Shown here: in pieces, positions 8,610 to 16,502 of the stretch
How positions within the stretch are numbered: position 1 is the first letter of the stretch
How the letters are laid out: every line of letters begins with the position of its first letter
Assembly (NCBI GenBank): GCA_031398915.1
Contig: JANNOG010000075.1
Location: 9,605 to 73,604 of the forward strand
DNA: 64,000 bases
DNA from: JANNOG01 sp031398915
Lineage (GTDB): Bacteria; Actinomycetota; Actinomycetes; Actinomycetales; JBBAYJ01
Reading direction: 5' to 3'
The notes under the pieces: model-generated
Seen by the model: the letters and a program-made list of their open reading frames with translations, nothing else
Database searches by the model: none
What the model was told of the DNA's origin: nothing
Made by a program: the position numbers and the translations under genes

Positions 8610-9764
8610 ATGCCGACGATTCACATGACCGAGGACGAGGCGCGACCCGTCACGCTCGGCGGCGTCGGATACACATTGACGCGCCTCGGCGTGGTCATGT
8701 CCCCCGATCCCGACAACGAACTGGAGATCGGCGGGGTCCTCAATCCGGCGTCGGGGCGCGGGCGGGACGGCACGCTCTACCTCTTGCCCCGGATCGTCGC
8801 CGCGGGCAACGTCTCGAGGGTCGGCCTCGCCGAGGTCGAGCTGACCGACGGCGTCCCCACCGGGGTGCAGCGTCACGGTGTCGTGCTGGCACCCGATGCC
8901 GGTTGGGAGCGCGGGGCAGCCAACGCGGGCGTGGAGGACCCACGCGTGACGTGGGTCCAGTCGCTGGACATGCACGTCATGACCTATGTCGCCTTCGGCC
9001 CGCTCGGGCCCCGGCTCGCCATCGCGGTGTCGCGCGACCTCCACTTCTGGCGACGGCTGGGCCCGATCCACTTCGGCTACCAGCCGGACCTGGACGCCGA
9101 CCTGAACCTGTACCCGAACAAGGACGCGGTCTTCTTTCCCGAGCCGGTGCCCGGCCCTGACGGCCGGCCGGCGTACGCCATGCTGCATCGCCCGATGTGG
9201 GACATCGGCTGGATCAGGGCGGGCGAGACCACACACCTACCTGCCGGTGTCGACGACCCGCGCCCCTCGATCTGGATCTCCTATGTCGATGCCGTGGCGG
9301 TGCAGGCAGAGGTGTCCCGGCTGGTGGATCTCACCCAGCATCGCCTGGTCGCGCTTCCCCGCCACGACTACGAGGCGGTGAAGATCGGTGCCGGTCCGCC
9401 GCCGGTCCGCGTCGAGGAGGGGTGGCTGCTGCTGCATCACGGCGTCACCGGGGACACCGGGCATGGCTTCGACCCGACCACCCAACGGGTCCGTTACTGC
9501 GCGGGCGCCATGCTGCTCGATCCGGACGACCCATCGCAGGTCCTGGCCCGAACCGAGGAGCCATTGCTGGCACCCGGTACCGAGCACGAGAGCTCGGGTG
9601 TGGTGTCGAACGTCGTGTTCCCGACCGCGATCGAAGAGGTGGACGGCGTCCGCTACGTCTTCTACGGCATGGCGGACGCGAGGATCGGCGTGGCGCGGCT
9701 GGACCGCGTCGAGGTCGGCGTCACTGGCGCCCGACCGCCGGGGGTTCAGCCGGCGACTCGCTGA
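8610..9764 (+). CDS. GH130-family glycoside phosphorylase, beta-mannoside-type
   Basis: A 384-residue protein with five-bladed beta-propeller character. The motif GVEDPRVTWV carries the conserved Asp that acts as proton donor in GH130 enzymes, and the blade repeats LAIAVSRDLHFWRRLGPI, YPNKDAVFFPEPV, YAMLHRPMW and WLLLHHGV are those of mannosyl phosphorylases. GH130 enzymes split beta-1,4- or beta-1,2-mannosyl linkages with phosphate, releasing mannose 1-phosphate. It lacks a signal peptide, so it acts in the cytoplasm on sugar imported by the preceding ABC transporter. It starts at ATG 8610, just after the MalG-like stop. The exact linkage specificity is not predictable here. Confidence 0.88.
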   Translation: MPTIHMTEDEARPVTLGGVGYTLTRLGVVMSPDPDNELEIGGVLNPASGRGRDGTLYLLPRIVAAGNVSRVGLAEVELTDGVPTGVQRHGVVLAPDAGWERGAANAGVEDPRVTWVQSLDMHVMTYVAFGPLGPRLAIAVSRDLHFWRRLGPIHFGYQPDLDADLNLYPNKDAVFFPEPVPGPDGRPAYAMLHRPMWDIGWIRAGETTHLPAGVDDPRPSIWISYVDAVAVQAEVSRLVDLTQHRLVALPRHDYEAVKIGAGPPPVRVEEGWLLLHHGVTGDTGHGFDPTTQRVRYCAGAMLLDPDDPSQVLARTEEPLLAPGTEHESSGVVSNVVFPTAIEEVDGVRYVFYGMADARIGVARLDRVEVGVTGARPPGVQPATR

Positions 9765-9774
9765 CGGACACCGA

Positions 9775-9812
9775 GCGCGGCGGGTGCGAGAGACACCGCG
9801 CATCCGCCGCGC
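9775..9812. terminator. GC-rich hairpin between convergent genes
   Basis: A 14-bp stem with one mismatch pairs 9775-9788 with 9799-9812 around a 10-base loop. It sits exactly between the converging GH130 and SRPBCC genes, the expected place for a bidirectional terminator. There is no T-tract. Confidence 0.6.
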
Positions 9813-9817
9813 AGACC

Positions 9818-10303
9818 TCAGGCCGCGAGCAGGTCGTCGATCTGGGCGATGGCCGAGCTGGCACCTTCGACCATGCCCATGTCCAGCACCTGCTGCAATG
9901 CCTCGGCCGTGTCGTAGGTACCCGTGAAGACGGCCCGGGTACCCGCCTCGTGTGCCGTGAAGCTGTAGACGTTGATCGAGACCGGCAGATCCGGGTTCGG
10001 GTTGAAGTCCAGGTCGGCGAACCCGTCTTCGAACGAGAAGCTGGTGGGCGCGTCGACCGCCGTGACGTTCCAGTACCCGGCGTACTTCTCGCCCTCCGGT
10101 CCGGTCATGAAGTACGTGACCCGCCCGCCTGGGCTGAGGTCGTGGTCGATCACCGTCGCCGGGTGGCTGGGTGGCCCCCACACCTTCTCCAGCTGGCGCG
10201 GGTCGGCGTACACCTGCCAGACCCGGTCCACCGGGGCGGCGAAGTCGGCGGTGATGGTCAGCGTGCGGGTGTCGAGGTCGTGCTGGACGTCGGTGACGGG
10301 CAT
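9818..10303 (-). CDS. SRPBCC (AHSA1-type) domain protein
   Basis: A 161-residue START/Bet v1-like helix-grip protein. The pattern begins TLTITADFAAPVDRVWQVYA, with WGPPSHPATVIDHDLSPGG and an ending MVEGASSAIAQIDDLLA, as in the Aha1-like proteins encoded next to ArsR regulators. It follows the ArsR-type gene by three bases, so the two are co-transcribed and probably bind and answer the same small hydrophobic ligand. The true ligand is unknown for nearly all such pairs. Confidence 0.9.
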   Translation of the reverse strand: MPVTDVQHDLDTRTLTITADFAAPVDRVWQVYADPRQLEKVWGPPSHPATVIDHDLSPGGRVTYFMTGPEGEKYAGYWNVTAVDAPTSFSFEDGFADLDFNPNPDLPVSINVYSFTAHEAGTRAVFTGTYDTAEALQQVLDMGMVEGASSAIAQIDDLLAA

Positions 10304-10306
10304 GGG

Positions 10307-10696
10307 TCAGTCCTCCTGGTGGATGGGTGGTGCGTCGGGGTGTGCGACGGGTGGTGCGACGGGTGGCGTGGCGGGGGCTGCGAGGAGCTCGTCGATGCGT
10401 GCGATGCGACCTCGCCACACCTGTTCGAGCTCGCCGAGCATGGCGGCGACCGACCGCACGGCGTTGACGTCGCCGCTGGTCAGCTGCTCGCGACCGGTTC
10501 GGCGCTTGGTGAGCAGGCCTGCCCGCTCGAGCACCGCCACGTGCTTCTGCACTGCCGCGAAGCTCATGTCGTACTTCGCGGCGAGCGCCGAGACCGAGTG
10601 CTCTCCGGCCAGGACGCGACGCATGATGTCGCGCCGCGTCCGGTCGGCGAGGGCGTGGAACATGGCGTCCGCGCGGTCCTCGGCGTGCTCGGTCAC
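10307..10696 (-). CDS. ArsR-family transcriptional regulator
   Basis: A winged-helix repressor of about 129 residues. The DNA-binding core is MFHALADRTRRDIMRRVLAG followed by HSVSALAAKYDMSFAAVQKH and LERAGLLTKRRTGRE. The canonical arsenic-sensing Cys motif is absent, so it is not a metal sensor of the classical kind. I chose the GTG at 10696; a TTG at 10711 is in frame and lies inside the putative operator. No ribosome-binding site is visible, so a leaderless transcript is possible. The C-terminal tail is Pro/Ala-rich and repetitive. It is divergent from dgdA and upstream of the SRPBCC gene. Confidence 0.88.
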   Translation of the reverse strand: MTEHAEDRADAMFHALADRTRRDIMRRVLAGEHSVSALAAKYDMSFAAVQKHVAVLERAGLLTKRRTGREQLTSGDVNAVRSVAAMLGELEQVWRGRIARIDELLAAPATPPVAPPVAHPDAPPIHQED

Positions 10697-10706
10697 GGGG
10701 CCAACA

Positions 10707-10724
10707 TACAACTAAACGGTTGTA
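10707..10724. promoter_or_regulatory. Putative ArsR operator between the ArsR gene and dgdA
   Basis: The sequence TACAACTAAACGGTTGTA has perfect 6-bp arms, TACAAC and GTTGTA, around six bases. It abuts the ArsR-family start, the normal place for autorepression. From memory, ACAAC-N6-GTTGT is the general form seen before many ArsR/SRPBCC pairs. It could also influence dgdA on the other side. Confidence 0.7.
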
Positions 10725-10807
10725 CGTTGCCAACTGTTTCCACCGCCGAAATCCGGCCGTCCACCCTCGTCGGCGGGAATGTCAGTGGGACGGCCTACCG
10801 TTGGCCC

Positions 10808-12142
10808 ATGGCCGACACGACATCCGCCGACCAGGTCGACGCCACCGACACCGCCGACCTCGTGCGCGCGGCGGCACACCTGGTCAGGTTCGCCGGTCAC
10901 GGCGACTTCCTGCCGTTCGTCGCGGAACGGGCGCTGGGCTCGTTCGTGTACGACCGAAACGGACGGGCGATCCTCGACTTCACCAGCGGCCAGATGAGCG
11001 CCATCCTCGGGCACAGCCACCCAGCGATCGTCGAGGTCGTGTCGTCGACGATCGGTCGCCTGGACCACCTGTTCTCGGGCATGCTCTCCCGGCCGGTCAT
11101 CGACCTCGCCGAGGTCCTCGGCTCACTGGCCCCCGGCCTCGACAAGGTGCTGCTCGTGACGACCGGCGCCGAATCCAACGAGGCGGCGCTGCGCATGGCG
11201 CGCCTGGTCACCGGGGGGTGGGAGGTCGTCGGGTTCAGCCAGTCCTGGCACGGCATGACCGGGGCCGCGGCGGCCGCGACGTACTCGGCCGGCCGGCGTG
11301 GTTACGGCCCACCGGCCGTCGGGTCGATGGCGATCCCCGCTCCCAACGCCTACCGGCCGAGATTCACGACGCCGGACGGTGCCCTCGATTGGCGGACCGA
11401 GCTGGACGACGGGTTCGACCTGGTGGATCGGCAGAGCGCCGGAGCCCTGGCAGCCTTCATCGCCGAGCCCATCCTGTCGTCCGGCGGAATCATCGACCTG
11501 CCCGACGGGTACCTGCTCGCGCTGCGGGAGAAGTGCCGCGAGCGCGGCATGCTGCTCGTATTGGACGAGGCCCAGACCGGGATCGGTCGCACCGGCGCGA
11601 TGTTCGCTCACGAGCGCGACGACGCGACGCCGGACCTGCTGACGCTGTCGAAGACGCTGGGCGCGGGGCTGCCACTGGCGGCGGTCCTCACCACGTCGGA
11701 GATCGAGCAGCGCGCCCACGAACTGGGCTACCTCTTCTACACGACCCACGTCAACGACCCGCTGCCGGCAGCGGTCGGGTTGGCCGTGCTCGACGTCGTG
11801 GTGCGCGAGCGCCTGGCCGAGCGCGCCGTCGTCGCGGGCGATCGGTTGCGCGCCGGCCTGGTCCAGATGCAGCACCAGCACGAGTGCATCGGGGATGTCC
11901 GGGGTCGGGGCCTGCTGGTCGGAGTCGAGATCGTCGCCGACCGCGAGTCCAAGAAGCCCGCGCCACAACTCGGGGCAGCGGTGAGCAGTCGGTGTTTCGA
12001 CCTGGGCCTGTCGATGAACATCGTCCAGCTACCGGCTCTGGGCGGTGTCTTCCGGATCGCCCCGCCGCTCACCGTGTCCGACGCCGAGATCGACCTCGGT
12101 CTGGACATCCTGGACCGGGCCATCAGCGACGTCACCCGCTAG
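10808..12142 (+). CDS. dgdA: 2,2-dialkylglycine decarboxylase (PLP-dependent)
   Basis: A 444-residue class III aminotransferase-fold enzyme. It aligns by eye along its whole length with the Burkholderia cepacia dialkylglycine decarboxylase: LDFTSGQMSAILGH, LDHLFSGMLSRPVIDLA, TGAESNEAALRMARLVTG, FSQSWHGMTGAAAAATYSAG and LSMNIVQLPALGGVFRIAPP. The PLP Schiff-base lysine is Lys282 in LTLSKTLGAGLPLAA, with the cofactor Asp in LDEAQTGIGRTG. The family decarboxylates dialkylglycines such as 2-aminoisobutyrate and then transaminates pyruvate to alanine. The start at ATG 10808 matches the family N-terminus. The divergent ArsR regulator may control it, but in B. cepacia the partner is a different regulator (DgdR). 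Confidence 0.93.
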   Translation: MADTTSADQVDATDTADLVRAAAHLVRFAGHGDFLPFVAERALGSFVYDRNGRAILDFTSGQMSAILGHSHPAIVEVVSSTIGRLDHLFSGMLSRPVIDLAEVLGSLAPGLDKVLLVTTGAESNEAALRMARLVTGGWEVVGFSQSWHGMTGAAAAATYSAGRRGYGPPAVGSMAIPAPNAYRPRFTTPDGALDWRTELDDGFDLVDRQSAGALAAFIAEPILSSGGIIDLPDGYLLALREKCRERGMLLVLDEAQTGIGRTGAMFAHERDDATPDLLTLSKTLGAGLPLAAVLTTSEIEQRAHELGYLFYTTHVNDPLPAAVGLAVLDVVVRERLAERAVVAGDRLRAGLVQMQHQHECIGDVRGRGLLVGVEIVADRESKKPAPQLGAAVSSRCFDLGLSMNIVQLPALGGVFRIAPPLTVSDAEIDLGLDILDRAISDVTR

Positions 12143-12146
12143 CTGC

Positions 12147-12194
12147 GGGCCGGTCGCCCGGCAACGACGGGCCGGGCCGCGGGCGACCCGGCCC
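12147..12194. terminator. Strong GC hairpin between dgdA and the secreted protein gene
   Basis: GGGCCGGTCGCCCG at 12147-12160 pairs with CGGGCGACCCGGCCC at 12180-12194, with one bulged C. It begins four bases after the dgdA stop and precedes the stop of the convergent gene at 12214, so it is a likely bidirectional terminator. Confidence 0.65.
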
Positions 12195-12213
12195 ACGGCC
12201 GAAGCGTCGCCGG

Positions 12214-13590
12214 TCAGGACGGGCAGGGGAGCTGCTGGGTCGGTAGGCAGTGCAACTCGGGTGGAACGTGGCCGCGTACGACGGTGACGTTGCCGCCGAC
12301 CTCGTCGGGGTCGGGTACCGACGGCTGGGGGCTCCACCAGACGGCGTCGTTCGACGGATCGACATAGATGACGCCCGGGTTGAGGGGCGAGTACTGCGGC
12401 GGTTCCGGCTCGTCGTCCGGCCCGATCTCGACCGGGGTGTCGCCCTGATTGGTGTACCTGCCGGCCAGGACCTCGAGCCGACGGGTCAGTTCGGGGGTCG
12501 CCGTGATCGTCGATCCGGCGACGAACACGGGGGTGGAGTCGATCTCGCCGCTCTCGCGGGTGGGGCAGTTGACTCCGGTGCAGGTCGTCGTGGAGCCGGT
12601 GACCTCACCGTCGGTGTTCGTCGTGGTCGTCGTCACGGTCGTCGTGGTCTCGCCGGTCCTGTTCGTGACAGTCAACGCGAATGTGTCGACCTTGGACCCG
12701 TCCGGGTTCACCTGGGTGGTGAAGACAGAGGCCGTCGTTTCTGTGACCTTGCCCGAGGAGTCCTTGTAGGTGTGAGCCGTATGGGTCGTGGTGACGGACG
12801 TCCCGTCAGTCGCCGTGACGTGCCTCGTGGTCTCGATCGAGAAGACGGCGCCGTGTGGCCCGGAGACCTGCGACAAGGAGCTGTGTGACGTGATCGTCTC
12901 GCCGTTGGGCCCGGTCGTGTCGGCAGCGACGACAGCGAAGCCGAAGTCGCTGCCCTTCCCCGGGGCAAAGGTGGACACGCTTCCGTCCGCGTGATGGGTG
13001 GTCACGGGCTTCCTCGGTTCCTCGTGAACCCTGAAGATCGACGAGATCAGGCTGATGTCCATCCCGCCGACCATGACGGGTGGACCCCCTGTCGAGCCGG
13101 TGCCCGCGGTGTCGATCACCGCGCGAACACCGTTGTCCGACGACAGGCCCGAGAGCAGGGGATGGGTCAGCCCGAGGCGGCCCAGCGCCCCGGCTCGTTG
13201 GGGTCCGAAGGCGAAGAGGTCGCTGGTCAGAGAGCTGCCGTCGGGCGCCGTCGAGGGGAGCACGATCACCTCTCGAAGCGCGAATCCCTCGGGCCGGATT
13301 CCGTGGTCGAGGAAGCCGTCGAGGATCTGGAGGATCTGTGGGTGGCTGGTCGAGTCGTTCGGGTCCGTCCCGGCTGCCTGCTCGTCGGCGTCGCTCCAGC
13401 CGTCGCCGTCACTGTCCACGCCCGAGGCGTTGAGCAGGCAGACGCCCTGCTGGCAGACGAGCAGGGGGCCGGGCGGCGGGGCTGCCTGCGCGGGAGCGGG
13501 AACGGCCAACACGGCCGCGGCGAGGACGACAGCACCTCCCGTACGCACCAGACCAGTCGTCAAGCGTGGGGTGAGGGATCGCGTCGTCAT
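12214..13590 (-). CDS. Secreted protein with thrombospondin type 3-like calcium repeat
   Basis: A 458-residue protein with an N-terminal signal peptide (hydrophobic core followed by VPAPAQAAPP, a likely signal peptidase I site). Directly after it is a short Cys pair (LLVCQQGVCLL) and a calcium-binding loop of the thrombospondin type 3 kind, GVDSDGDGWSDADEQAAGTD. The middle is Thr-rich with long runs of Thr, and the C-terminus is Pro-rich with a final Cys pair. I recognise no catalytic domain. It is probably exported and cell-surface or extracellular. It is monocistronic, bounded by the hairpin at 12147-12194 on its 3' side. The 140 bases upstream (13591-13730) hold no gene. Confidence 0.7.
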   Translation of the reverse strand: MTTRSLTPRLTTGLVRTGGAVVLAAAVLAVPAPAQAAPPPGPLLVCQQGVCLLNASGVDSDGDGWSDADEQAAGTDPNDSTSHPQILQILDGFLDHGIRPEGFALREVIVLPSTAPDGSSLTSDLFAFGPQRAGALGRLGLTHPLLSGLSSDNGVRAVIDTAGTGSTGGPPVMVGGMDISLISSIFRVHEEPRKPVTTHHADGSVSTFAPGKGSDFGFAVVAADTTGPNGETITSHSSLSQVSGPHGAVFSIETTRHVTATDGTSVTTTHTAHTYKDSSGKVTETTASVFTTQVNPDGSKVDTFALTVTNRTGETTTTVTTTTTNTDGEVTGSTTTCTGVNCPTRESGEIDSTPVFVAGSTITATPELTRRLEVLAGRYTNQGDTPVEIGPDDEPEPPQYSPLNPGVIYVDPSNDAVWWSPQPSVPDPDEVGGNVTVVRGHVPPELHCLPTQQLPCPS

Positions 13591-13730
13591 GCGACTGATC
13601 GTTGATCATGGGTTCGGTGGCGTCAGTCGTGGTGCCACCACCTTCGCGTCGTCGGGGTAGCCCCAATGACGATCGTGATGATCCGATGTGCTCAGCCGGG
13701 GGCGTGAAGAGGCGCCGTCATCCGCGAATG

Positions 13731-14231
13731 CTAGCCGTCGACGTCAGGGTGGGACACGAAGGCCTGCATCCTGCTCGCGGCTGCCCTCAGGTACCGGATG
13801 ATGACCTCCTGCTGCTCGGGGGTGAACTCCTCGGCGAGGGCGTCGAGCATGGTGAACAGGGGGGCGAGTTCGCCCAGGACGCGCTCGACTGCGGCAGGAG
13901 TCGCCTGCAGTGCCACCCGCCGCCGATCGTGGACGTCTCGGTGGCGCGAGACGTGGCCCGCCCGCTCCAGGCGGTCCACCAGTTCTGTGGCCGAGCCGGT
14001 CGAGATGCCGAGCCGGCCGCTGAGCTCGGCAGGACCCAGGGGTTCGACGGCATTCATCACGTGACCCAGTGCGGCGTGGTCGAGGTGGCGAAGGTCGAGC
14101 AGGCGCGCCAGCACCCCGTCGATCTCGGCGTTGAGCCGGTTGACCTCGCGCAGGGCCCATGACAGCTCGGGAGCCGCGACCCTGGCGCGTTCGATCTCCT
14201 CGACGCGCTGGGATTGCGTTCGCTCGGTCAC
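13731..14231 (-). CDS. MarR-family transcriptional regulator
   Basis: A 166-residue winged-helix regulator. The recognition region reads PAELSGRLGISTGSATELVD then RLERAGHVSRHRDVHDRRRV, the classic MarR wing. The GTG at 14231 is used because the protein begins normally there and further upstream lies the operator. It is divergent from an MFS efflux gene with a perfect palindrome between, so it very probably represses both itself and the pump and is released by a pump substrate. Confidence 0.92.
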   Translation of the reverse strand: MTERTQSQRVEEIERARVAAPELSWALREVNRLNAEIDGVLARLLDLRHLDHAALGHVMNAVEPLGPAELSGRLGISTGSATELVDRLERAGHVSRHRDVHDRRRVALQATPAAVERVLGELAPLFTMLDALAEEFTPEQQEVIIRYLRAAASRMQAFVSHPDVDG

Positions 14232-14260
14232 GGAGGCATAGTACGCCCTTAGTGGCTCTA

Positions 14261-14279
14261 TATCGGAGTCACTCCGATA
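14261..14279. promoter_or_regulatory. 19-bp perfect palindromic operator for the MarR regulator
   Basis: TATCGGAGTCACTCCGATA is a perfect palindrome with 9-bp arms about one central base. It lies 30 bp from the MarR start and 17 bp from the MFS start, so binding would cover both promoters. The MFS ribosome-binding site AAAGGAG (14283-14289) follows directly. Confidence 0.85.
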
Positions 14280-14295
14280 CCGAAAGGAGTCTCCT

Positions 14296-15858
14296 GTGAC
14301 CAGCTTCGCAACGAGGGACAACCCCGACGGCAGCGACCGGGTCGACGAACGGTCGCTGCGATGGCTTCTCGTCGTGCTGTGCGCCGCGCTCGCCCTGGTG
14401 ATTGCCGGGAACTCGGCCCTGGCCATCGCCCTGCCCGACATCGCTGCCGACCTGGCCGCCGACCAGGCCGAACTCACCTGGATCATCGACGCGTACGCCC
14501 TCACCTTCGCCGCATTGCTGCTGCCGGCGGGGATCGCAGCCGACCGGTTCGGCCGCCGGACCACCCTGTTGGTCGGTGTCGTCATCTTCGGCGTCGCTGG
14601 TGTGGCGTCGGCCTACTCACCTGACAGTGCGTGGCTCATCGGCTTGCGCGCCCTGGCCGGTGTCGGAGCCGCTGCGATCTTTCCGGTGACGTTGTCGGCC
14701 CTGGTCGACGCCTACCCCGAAGAGCGCCGCGGGTTCGCCGTCGCCGTCTGGTCCGGGGTCAGCGCGGGAGGAGCCGTTCTGGGCACCCTCGTCGCCGGCG
14801 GTCTGCTGGAGGTGTTCGGATGGGGAAGCGTGCAGATCGCCTTCGGTGTCGGCGGCCTCGTCCTCATCCCGGCGGTGGCCGTACTGGTCGCCCAGAACCG
14901 CAACCCGTCGCTGTCGTTGGACCCCCTGGGGGCGGCCCTCGCGGTCCTCGCGCTCGGCGGCCTGGTCTACGGGGTGATCGAGGCCCCGCAGCGGGGGTGG
15001 ACAGACCTGGTGACCATCGCCTCGCTGGCGGTGGGCGGCCTGGCTCTCGCCGGATTCATCGGTCACGAACTGCGTGCCAAGACGCCGTCACTGGACGTCA
15101 GGTTGTTCCGCAACCGGGGCCTGGCCGCCGGGTCCCTGCTGGTGAGCCTGCAGTTCTTCGCGTCGTTGGGGCTGTTCGTGCTCGCTCCCCAGTACCTGCA
15201 GATAGTCCGCGAGTTCACCCCGTTGCAGGCCGCGGCGGTGCTGCTGGTCATCCCACTGGGTGTCGGTGCCGGGACCGCGCTGGCCCCGGGGCTGCTCGAG
15301 AAGGCCGGCGCCCGGCTTCCGGGGACTGCGGGCCTGCTGGCCATGGCCGGGGGGTTCGCCGTGCTCGCCTACTCCCTCGGGTCGGGCGAGCCTGGTGATT
15401 CCCTGGTCCGCTGGTGGTTGCCCGCGGTGGGCCTGCTGATCTTCGGTCTCGGCTTCGGCCTGGCGATCACCCCCGGCACCGTCCTCATCATCGACGGCCT
15501 GCCCGAGGACCGCCGGTCGGTGGCGAGCGCGGTCAACGACATCACCCGTGAGGTGGGTGGCGTGCTCGGCATCGCGGTGCTGTCCAGTGTGTTGATCAGC
15601 GCTTATCGAGACGATGTCGCCGGATCGATCGCCCAGCTGCCGCCGGGGCTCGCAGGGTCCGCCCTCGAAGGTGCAGCTGCGGCGGTGGCCATCTCGGCGG
15701 GTCTCGGAGCCGAGGGCGAGGCGCTGGCGCAGGCCGCCAGATCGGCGTTCGCGGTGGGGCTCTCGGCGGCGTTCTGGGTGGGTGCGGGAGTTCTGGCGGG
15801 TGCGGCCCTGCTCTGCGGTGTGCTTGCTCCGTCCCGCCCGAGGATGCCGGTGAGTTAG
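14296..15858 (+). CDS. MFS transporter, DHA2-type drug efflux pump
   Basis: A 520-residue major facilitator protein with about 14 hydrophobic segments. Motif A is GIAADRFGRRTTLL, and the drug:proton antiporter motif C region is visible as WSGVSAGGAVLGTLVAGGLL. The start is a GTG with a good AAAGGAG site. DHA2 transporters export drugs, dyes or bile salts with proton exchange. Control by the divergent MarR protein fits an inducible multidrug pump. Its stop overlaps the stop of the convergent XRE gene by four bases. Confidence 0.92.
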   Translation: MTSFATRDNPDGSDRVDERSLRWLLVVLCAALALVIAGNSALAIALPDIAADLAADQAELTWIIDAYALTFAALLLPAGIAADRFGRRTTLLVGVVIFGVAGVASAYSPDSAWLIGLRALAGVGAAAIFPVTLSALVDAYPEERRGFAVAVWSGVSAGGAVLGTLVAGGLLEVFGWGSVQIAFGVGGLVLIPAVAVLVAQNRNPSLSLDPLGAALAVLALGGLVYGVIEAPQRGWTDLVTIASLAVGGLALAGFIGHELRAKTPSLDVRLFRNRGLAAGSLLVSLQFFASLGLFVLAPQYLQIVREFTPLQAAAVLLVIPLGVGAGTALAPGLLEKAGARLPGTAGLLAMAGGFAVLAYSLGSGEPGDSLVRWWLPAVGLLIFGLGFGLAITPGTVLIIDGLPEDRRSVASAVNDITREVGGVLGIAVLSSVLISAYRDDVAGSIAQLPPGLAGSALEGAAAAVAISAGLGAEGEALAQAARSAFAVGLSAAFWVGAGVLAGAALLCGVLAPSRPRMPVS

Positions 15859-16421
15859 TCGACTTCGCGGTGGACGTGGGCGCGTTGGCCGTCCCGGTCG
15901 AAGATCACGATGAGCTCGGCCGGGCCGTCCAGGGCGGTCCAGGCATGAGGCGTCATGGTGGCGAACTCGCCGGCCTCGCCGGTTTCGACCACCATCTGTC
16001 GGTCGCCGAGCAGCAGCAGGATTCGGCCCTGGATGACGACGAACCAGTCGTGGCCCGGGTGAACCCGCTGGGACGGCGGCCGCTGGGTCGGCTCCAGGCG
16101 CATCTTGATCGCCGTGGTGGTGCCGGTCGGCCGGCTCAGCAGCCAGGTGGTGCGCTCGGCGGAACTGCTCGGCATCGGACGGATGATCACGTCGTCGTTG
16201 CTGTCCATGGCGAGGAGTGCGTCGAGGTCGACCTGAAGGGCGCGGGCCAGTAGGACGAGCACGTCCAGGCTGATGGTGCGGTTGCCGGTCTCGATCCGGC
16301 TGATGGTGGCGGGGCTGAGGCTCGTCCGGGCCGCAACCTGATCGAGGGACAACCCCAGAGTGGTGCGCAGGCTGCGCAGCCGCGTGCGCACCAGTCGTTC
16401 CACGTCGTTCTCTGCGGTCAT
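15855..16421 (-). CDS. XRE-family regulator with C-terminal cupin domain
   Basis: A 188-residue protein: helix-turn-helix at about residues 8-70 (LGLSLDQVAARTSLSPATIS then RIETGNRTIS) and a cupin sensor domain at about 95-185 (HPGHDWFVVIQGRILLLLGD, then GEFATMTPHAWTAL). Such XRE-cupin regulators usually control one adjacent enzyme or transporter. Here the divergent neighbour is the fused flavoprotein/methyltransferase, and a matching inverted repeat lies between them. The ATG at 16421 is the natural start; the open frame further upstream overlaps the neighbour. Confidence 0.9.
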   Translation of the reverse strand: MTAENDVERLVRTRLRSLRTTLGLSLDQVAARTSLSPATISRIETGNRTISLDVLVLLARALQVDLDALLAMDSNDDVIIRPMPSSSAERTTWLLSRPTGTTTAIKMRLEPTQRPPSQRVHPGHDWFVVIQGRILLLLGDRQMVVETGEAGEFATMTPHAWTALDGPAELIVIFDRDGQRAHVHREVD

Positions 16422-16440
16422 GGTGGAGTCCTCACTGACG

Positions 16441-16461
16441 GTCTTGCGAATTCTGCAAGAC
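16441..16461. promoter_or_regulatory. Putative operator of the XRE-cupin regulator
   Basis: GTCTTGC (16441-16447) and GCAAGAC (16455-16461) form perfect 7-bp arms around GAATTCT. A further half-like CCTTGCG lies just downstream. The site sits between the two divergent starts, 20 bp from the regulator start. The TTGC-N-GCAA form matches what I know of XRE-cupin operators. Confidence 0.75.
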
Positions 16462-16502
16462 GCCTTGCGTAACGGTGAATCCGAATCGTAGCGTCGGTTC
16501 CC

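Noticed and set aside
9197..12142. Open frame of 981 codons on the plus strand upstream of dgdA
   Set aside because: Only the part from ATG 10808 matches a protein family. The rest runs through the GH130 gene in another frame and antisense to the SRPBCC and ArsR genes.
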